A DNA stretch of 10,118 nt from Rickettsiaceae bacterium. Its GTDB lineage: Bacteria > Pseudomonadota > Alphaproteobacteria > Rickettsiales > Rickettsiaceae. The stretch lies in contig JAGOJE010000023.1 of assembly GCA_017995275.1 (NCBI GenBank), positions 1 to 10,118 on the forward strand, written 5' to 3'. Positions 5,972 through 10,118 of this stretch are shown piece after piece. The position numbers and the translations under genes were made by a program. Below the pieces are notes generated by a model that made no database searches, was not told the origin of the DNA, and was given only the letters and a program-made list of their open reading frames with translations. Positions within the stretch are counted from its first letter, which is position 1. Each line of letters begins with the position of its first letter.

Positions 5972-7498
5972 ATGGTTGTACATGTTCCAAGCCTAACATT
6001 TAGCGGCGTTGATATTACGGACGTTGATGTTCAGGTTCAAATTACTCCTGGGGTTCCAAATTTTACAGTTGTGGGCCTTGCTGATAAAACTATAGCTGAA
6101 TCAAGAGAGCGGGTAAAAGCGGCTTTATCTTCTGTAGGTCTTGCTTTGCCAGCAAAAAAAATTTTAGTGAATTTGGCTCCCGCAGATCTTGTGAAAGAAG
6201 GAAGCCATTTTGACCTTGCTATTGCAGTTGCTATTTTGTCTAGTATCGGCGTTCTTCCATCGAAGGAAATTGCAGAATATCTTGTAATTGGGGAGTTATC
6301 TCTTGATGGACGTATATTGCCAATTTCTGGTGCTTTACCAGCTGCGATTGGCGCATTAGCAAGAGGAAAGGGGTTGATATGCCCAGATGCAAATGCGAAG
6401 GAGGCGGCTTGGTCCGGTAATCCTTCAATAGTTGCAGCTGATAATTTACTTGCTTTAGTAAATCACTTTAAAGGCTTGCAAATGTTACCAAAACCCGAGC
6501 CTGAGTTTGATGATTCTCCAGTGAAATATCCTGATATGTGCGATATTGCTGGGCAAGAAACGGCGAAGAGGGTTTTAGAAATAGCTGCAGCTGGCGGGCA
6601 TAATGTTTTGATGTTTGGTCCTCCAGGTGCTGGTAAATCAATGTTAGCTCAGAGGCTTCCCGGAATACTTCCAGAAATGAGTGTAGAAGAAATATTAGAA
6701 TGTAGTACCATAGCCAGCATAGCAGGATTGTTATCAGAGGGAAAACTTACCAGGTCAAGACCATTTCGCGCACCTCATCATTCATGTTCCATGGCTGCTA
6801 TGGTAGGTGGCGGTGTTGGAAAGAGGGTAAAGCCAGGGGAAATTTCTTTGGCGCATAATGGTATATTATTTCTTGATGAATTGCCAGAATTTCCATCCTC
6901 CGTTATAGAATCTTTAAGGCAACCAATAGAGACTGGTAATGTTCTGATTTCTAGATCTAATTCTCATGTTCAATATCCTGCAAATTTCCAAGTAATAGCA
7001 GCTATGAACCCATGCAAATGCGGTTATTTGAATGATTCAAGTAAGGCTTGCACCAGGGCTCCAAAATGTGGATCTGATTATCAAATGCGAATTTCTGGAC
7101 CAATATTAGACAGATTTGATATACATATAGAGGTTCAAGACGTGGATATACATATGATAAAAAATTCCCCCCAAGGTGAAACATCTAAAGATATTGCCGC
7201 AAGGGTTAGAGCCGCGCGTGATCTTCAGCAAGAACGTTACTCTGGATATGGAATAAGAACTAATAGCAGGCTTGATGGTCAGCTTCTAACGGATTATGCT
7301 ACTCCAAGTGAAGACGGTCAAATTTTGCTCAATAATGCTGCAAGCAAGTTTAAACTTTCTATGCGTGGTTATAATAGGATTCTAAGGGTGGCACGTACAA
7401 TAGCAGATCTTGAAAAAGAAAACAGAATACATAAAATGCATATAGCAGAGGCGCTGAGCTATAGACAGATTGACTATAGGGCAATGTCTCCAGCGTAA
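5972..7498 (+). CDS. comM: ComM/YifB-family AAA+ ATPase (Mg-chelatase-like)
   Basis: By family this is a hexameric DNA helicase. Characterised ComM promotes branch migration of integrating DNA in natural transformation and related recombination. The order is an N-terminal Lon-protease-like domain (about 1-165, with GLADKTIAESRERVKAAL at 35-52), then the chelatase-type AAA+ core, then the C-terminal lid ending in LSYRQIDYR. Walker A is GPPGAGKS (216-223) and Walker B is ILFLDELPEF (298-307). The RAPHHSCS segment (266-273) is typical. Four cysteines at 348, 350, 360 and 366 follow MNP and look like a metal site, as in relatives. At 508 residues it is full length. It starts 4 bp after the hslU stop with no ribosome binding site, and the gene order suggests cotranscription with hslVU. 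ComM orthologues also occur in species not known to be competent, so competence should not be inferred. Confidence 0.92.
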   Translation: MVVHVPSLTFSGVDITDVDVQVQITPGVPNFTVVGLADKTIAESRERVKAALSSVGLALPAKKILVNLAPADLVKEGSHFDLAIAVAILSSIGVLPSKEIAEYLVIGELSLDGRILPISGALPAAIGALARGKGLICPDANAKEAAWSGNPSIVAADNLLALVNHFKGLQMLPKPEPEFDDSPVKYPDMCDIAGQETAKRVLEIAAAGGHNVLMFGPPGAGKSMLAQRLPGILPEMSVEEILECSTIASIAGLLSEGKLTRSRPFRAPHHSCSMAAMVGGGVGKRVKPGEISLAHNGILFLDELPEFPSSVIESLRQPIETGNVLISRSNSHVQYPANFQVIAAMNPCKCGYLNDSSKACTRAPKCGSDYQMRISGPILDRFDIHIEVQDVDIHMIKNSPQGETSKDIAARVRAARDLQQERYSGYGIRTNSRLDGQLLTDYATPSEDGQILLNNAASKFKLSMRGYNRILRVARTIADLEKENRIHKMHIAEALSYRQIDYRAMSPA

Positions 7499-7504
7499 AA
7501 GGGG
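7497..7504 (+). promoter_or_regulatory. ribosome binding site of the LTA-synthase-like gene
   Basis: AAAAGGGG lies 5 nt before the ATG at 7510 and overlaps the comM stop codon. It fixes the start and fits translation within one transcript. Confidence 0.65.
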
Positions 7505-7509
7505 ATTGA

Positions 7510-9351
7510 ATGAAGCTACTAAAAGAAATTTTTGCCACACCATTTGCGAAGGTTTACTTATCTGCGCAGTTTTTTACTAGGCTTATTATAGCTATATATG
7601 CTTTATGGCAAAATCAGGTATTTTTTTCTGACTTGCCAGGTGTTTTTATTTCTGGCGCTATTAATGATACAGTATCTTTGATATATATTTTACCGATAAT
7701 TATGGTAATTTCTTCTCTCGGCGAGATATCCTTTCTGCGAAAGGCTTGCTGGTTTGTTGTATCATCATTCCTAGTATTTAATTTTGTTTCTGAACTATCA
7801 TTTTGGGATGAATTTAGCACAAGGTATAACTTCATTGCTGTTGATTATTTAATCTACACTCAGGAAATAGTTGGTACTGTAAAGGAATCTATGCCTTTTG
7901 TGGAAATAATAACTGCCATTATAATGGTCAGCGCGATTTTGGCATATTTTATTCAAAAGCGTCTAATATCAAATTTATCTAGAAAAGAAAAATTGAATCT
8001 GGCTTTTGTTTCCTTAATTCTATCTGTACTAGCTTTTAAATTATACAAACCAGAGCAGTGTTATTTATCAAATAATATTTATGCTCAGGAACTTGGGAAA
8101 AATGGTCCTTATGAATTTGTTTCGGCCTTTCGGAATAATTCTTTGGATTATTTGAAATTTTATCCATCTATAGCACAAACTGATGCTACAAGGATAGTTA
8201 GAGGCCTTGTAAGGCAAGAGAATCAAACATTTTTGGATGATTCAATAGCTCGTCATACTAAGGCTGCATCTTCAGAAATACGTCGTAATGTTGTATTTGT
8301 TGTTGTTGAAAGTCTTAGTGCGGAATATTTGGGGGTCTTTGGCAATAAAAATAATATAACTCCTAATCTTGATAAAGTAGCAAAAGAAGGAATATTGTTT
8401 ACGAATGTTTATGCTACTGGCACAAGAACAGTGCGTGGGCTTGAGGCTTTAACTCTTGGGGCCCCTCCAATTCCAGGTTCTTCTATAATAAGAAGGCCAA
8501 ATAACGATAGATTATTCAATATCGGCTCAGTATTTAAGAATCATGGGTACGAAATAAGCTTTATTTTTGGTGGATTTAGTTATTTTGACAATCTAGAAAA
8601 TTACTTCTCTAAAAATGGTTATGAGATATTAGATCGTAATAATTTGAAGGAAGATGATATTAGCTTTGCAAATATATGGGGAGTAGCAGACGAGGATATA
8701 TTGACGAAGGCGATCAATAAATTTGATAGCTATAATGGGAAGCCATTTTTTTCTATAGTGATGACCACATCTAACCACAGACCTTATACTTTTCCGGAGG
8801 GAAGAATAGATTTGCCATCAGGCGCTGGAAGGAAGGCTGCAGTGAAATATACAGATTATGCCATTGGAAAATTTATAAATGAAGCAAGAAAGAAGCCTTG
8901 GTTTAAGGATACTGTATTTGTAATAATTGCAGACCATTGTGCTTCTAGTGCTGGAAAAACGAATTTGCCTATAGAAAAATACCATATTCCTCTAATAATA
9001 TATTCTCCTGGATTTGTTGCGCCTAAAATAATTTCCAATTTATCTAGCCAAATAGATGTACTTCCTACTGTTTTAGGATTATTAAATTTTGACTATGACT
9101 CCAAATTTATGGGTAGGGATATATTAAACTTTCCTGCAAATAGGGCTTTTATAGGCACATATCAACTACTTGGATATTTAAAGAACGATAGGCTTGTTGT
9201 TTTGTCGCCAAAATCAGCGCCAGAAATTCACGAAACATCCAATGAGGATCAGCCTATAATATCAGATCCTAATAACATTTTGATTGATGAAGCGAAAAGC
9301 TTTTACCAAACCACCTATGATATGTTTTCAACAGGAAAGATGCAAAACTAG
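7510..9351 (+). CDS. LTA-synthase/sulfatase-fold membrane protein (putative phosphoglycerol or phosphoethanolamine transferase)
   Basis: The 613-residue protein has an N-terminal membrane part with about five hydrophobic segments (roughly 17-35, 50-70, 78-96, 131-148 and 163-178), then an alkaline-phosphatase-fold domain from about residue 258. The expected catalytic residues are visible: Glu267 in VVVESLS, a nucleophile Thr307 in GTRTVRGLEAL, His423 in SNHRPY, and Asp475-His476 in IADHCA. These correspond by motif to the metal and nucleophile residues of LtaS. Gram-negative members with TRTVRGLEA are usually labelled LTA synthase family or sulfatase. Some transfer phosphoglycerol to periplasmic glucans (OpgB/MdoB). 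Phosphoglycerol or phosphoethanolamine transfer to an envelope glycan is therefore plausible, but the acceptor is unknown. Lipoteichoic acid itself is not expected in this organism. It starts 11 bp after comM with a good ribosome binding site and is probably the last gene of the hslVU operon. No convincing terminator follows. Confidence 0.85.
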   Translation: MKLLKEIFATPFAKVYLSAQFFTRLIIAIYALWQNQVFFSDLPGVFISGAINDTVSLIYILPIIMVISSLGEISFLRKACWFVVSSFLVFNFVSELSFWDEFSTRYNFIAVDYLIYTQEIVGTVKESMPFVEIITAIIMVSAILAYFIQKRLISNLSRKEKLNLAFVSLILSVLAFKLYKPEQCYLSNNIYAQELGKNGPYEFVSAFRNNSLDYLKFYPSIAQTDATRIVRGLVRQENQTFLDDSIARHTKAASSEIRRNVVFVVVESLSAEYLGVFGNKNNITPNLDKVAKEGILFTNVYATGTRTVRGLEALTLGAPPIPGSSIIRRPNNDRLFNIGSVFKNHGYEISFIFGGFSYFDNLENYFSKNGYEILDRNNLKEDDISFANIWGVADEDILTKAINKFDSYNGKPFFSIVMTTSNHRPYTFPEGRIDLPSGAGRKAAVKYTDYAIGKFINEARKKPWFKDTVFVIIADHCASSAGKTNLPIEKYHIPLIIYSPGFVAPKIISNLSSQIDVLPTVLGLLNFDYDSKFMGRDILNFPANRAFIGTYQLLGYLKNDRLVVLSPKSAPEIHETSNEDQPIISDPNNILIDEAKSFYQTTYDMFSTGKMQN

Positions 9352-9405
9352 CAGTTTGTAAGACTGTGCGTTATAGAATCTAACAAATAATTCTTGATAG
9401 TTAAG

Positions 9406-9419
9406 GTATAATGTTATAC
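9406..9419. repeat. 14-bp inverted repeat over the putative nuo -10 box
   Basis: GTATAATGTTATAC has two perfect 6-bp arms around a central TG and covers the TATAAT. The symmetry could mark a repressor site, but it is short and AT-rich, so chance is a real alternative. Confidence 0.45.
9407..9412 (+). promoter_or_regulatory. candidate -10 box of the nuo operon
   Basis: A perfect TATAAT lies 47 nt before the nuoA ATG. There is no good -35 at 16-18 bp: the best nearby match, TTGATA at 9394-9399, is too close. Either the promoter depends on an activator or an AT-rich upstream region, or the match is by chance. Confidence 0.4.
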
Positions 9420-9459
9420 GAATATAGCCTGAGATAAGTTCAAAGTTAGGCCATCGTTT

Positions 9460-9834
9460 ATGCTTAAAATTTTTGTTGGGGTGAAAGATTATTTACCCAT
9501 TATGATTTTCTTCGCTGTGGCTGGTTTAATTGCTTTGGTTGCACTTGCTTTGCCTGCTATTCTTGCAAAAAGGAATCCTCAGAAGGCCAAGCTTGGAAGT
9601 TATGAATGTGGGTTCGACCCCATAGGTACAGCAAGACAGAATTTTGATGTGAGGTTTTATCTTGTCGCCATTTTATTCATCATTTTTGATTTAGAAATAA
9701 TGTTTCTTCTACCATGGGCTATAACTTTGAAGAAAATAGGCGTAGTAGGTTTTATCTCTATGATGCTTTTTTTATTTACATTAATAATAGGCTTTATTTA
9801 TGAATGGAAAAAAGGAGCCTTGGAATGGGAGTAG
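9460..9834 (+). CDS. nuoA: NADH-quinone oxidoreductase subunit A
   Basis: NuoA is a small inner-membrane subunit of complex I near the junction of the peripheral arm and the quinone site. The 124-residue protein has three hydrophobic helices (about 12-36, 64-88 and 95-113). The conserved loop between helices one and two is YECGFDP (48-54, with Cys50), and IFDLEIMFLLPWA (75-87) carries the conserved acidic pair Asp77 and Glu79. The tail EWKKGALEWE is typical of alphaproteobacteria. The start at 9460 gives a normal length, with AGG 9 nt upstream. A GTG at 9481 (VKDYLP) would give a shorter protein but has no better ribosome binding site. The last 10 bp overlap nuoB. Confidence 0.97.
   Translation: MLKIFVGVKDYLPIMIFFAVAGLIALVALALPAILAKRNPQKAKLGSYECGFDPIGTARQNFDVRFYLVAILFIIFDLEIMFLLPWAITLKKIGVVGFISMMLFLFTLIIGFIYEWKKGALEWE
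9812..9817 (+). promoter_or_regulatory. Shine-Dalgarno of nuoB inside nuoA
   Basis: AAGGAG lies 7 nt before the nuoB ATG at 9825, within the last codons of nuoA. It fixes the nuoB start upstream of the nuoA stop. Confidence 0.8.
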
Positions 9835-10118
9835 ATGCTATCAAAGATGATGATGACCTATATGATGGAAATCCAAACAGAGGCTATGTTCTTGCGAAAC
9901 TAGATGATCTTGTGGGATGGGCGAGGGCTGGCTCTCTATGGCCTATGACTTTTGGCCTTGCATGTTGCGCAGTGGAAATGATGCAAACAGCAGCAAGTCG
10001 TTATGACCTTGATAGATTTGGCATGATTTTTCGTCCCAGCCCTAGGCAATCTGACGTAGTGATAGTAGCTGGAACATTAACAAACAAAATGGCGCCAGCG
10101 CTTCGTAGAGTATATGAC
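9825..10118 (+). CDS. nuoB: NADH-quinone oxidoreductase subunit B, N-terminal part (runs off the right edge)
   Basis: NuoB holds the last iron-sulfur cluster of complex I (N2) and passes electrons to quinone. I translated 98 codons in frame to the window edge. WARAGSLWPMTFGLACCAVEMM (32-53) contains the adjacent Cys47-Cys48 that ligate N2, followed by SRYDLDRFGMIFRPSPRQSD (58-77). The next two cluster cysteines lie beyond the window. The N-terminus is short (about 22 residues before the conserved core), without the long extensions seen in some relatives. It overlaps nuoA by 10 bp, with a strong ribosome binding site, and continues the usual nuoA-nuoB order. Confidence 0.97.
   Translation, partial: MGVDAIKDDDDLYDGNPNRGYVLAKLDDLVGWARAGSLWPMTFGLACCAVEMMQTAASRYDLDRFGMIFRPSPRQSDVVIVAGTLTNKMAPALRRVYD

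Larger units (their letters stand above)
9352..9459. other. intergenic region upstream of nuoA
   Basis: These 108 bp hold no gene or tRNA. A 5-bp AGAAT/ATTCT hairpin (9375-9379 with 9390-9394) has no T-tract and is not a convincing terminator. A TATAAT box at 9407-9412 is the best candidate nuo promoter element. Confidence 0.6.

Noticed and set aside
9352..9400. Possible terminator after the LTA-synthase-like gene
   Set aside because: Only 4-5 bp stems (CAGT/ACTG and AGAAT/ATTCT) can be drawn, and none is followed by a T-run.
9609..9622. GGGTTCGACCCC-like stretch resembling a tRNA T-arm
   Set aside because: It lies inside nuoA and encodes the conserved CGFDP. No D-arm, anticodon arm or acceptor stem can be built around it.

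Overview
The window is an AT-rich, gene-dense stretch of a bacterial chromosome. The proteins look alphaproteobacterial. NuoA has the YECGFDP core and the IGFIYEWKKGALEWE tail that I associate from memory with Rickettsiales. HslV carries a short propeptide before the catalytic Thr, and HslVU is followed directly by a YifB/ComM ATPase. The AT-richness, short gaps and weak ribosome binding sites fit a Rickettsiales-like or other host-associated alphaproteobacterium. No rRNA or marker tree is available, so the taxon is an inference. I recognise every full-length gene at least to family level and see no insertion sequence, phage gene, CRISPR array, tRNA or clear pseudogene.

Minus strand, read from about 4018 down to 1: a tight run of six genes. 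They encode a secreted phosphodiester-glycosidase-like protein, a HIT-family hydrolase, aspartate-semialdehyde dehydrogenase (asd), an RsuA/RluB-type rRNA pseudouridine synthase, the 16S rRNA methyltransferase RsmD, and the start of the tRNA isopentenyltransferase MiaA, which runs off the left edge. Gaps are 23 bp or less and the last three junctions overlap, so this is very probably one operon. Its distal half is an RNA-modification block.

Plus strand, 4065-9351: hslV, hslU, a comM-like gene and a membrane-anchored LTA-synthase/sulfatase-fold enzyme, separated by -11, +4 and +11 bp, probably one operon. HslV and HslU form the two-component ATP-dependent protease. ComM would be a hexameric DNA helicase. 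The last enzyme would act on the periplasmic face of the inner membrane. After a 108-bp gap with a candidate promoter, nuoA and the first 98 codons of nuoB begin the respiratory complex I operon.

The two operons diverge from a 107-bp intergenic region. There a sigma-70-like promoter for the minus operon and a possible heat-shock-type promoter for hslVU sit face to face and overlap. Most of the content is ordinary housekeeping. The points worth a second look are this promoter arrangement, an inserted segment with a three-times-repeated helix motif in the glycosidase-like protein, the LTA-synthase-like enzyme in an apparent alphaproteobacterium, and a 14-bp inverted repeat over the putative nuo -10 box.
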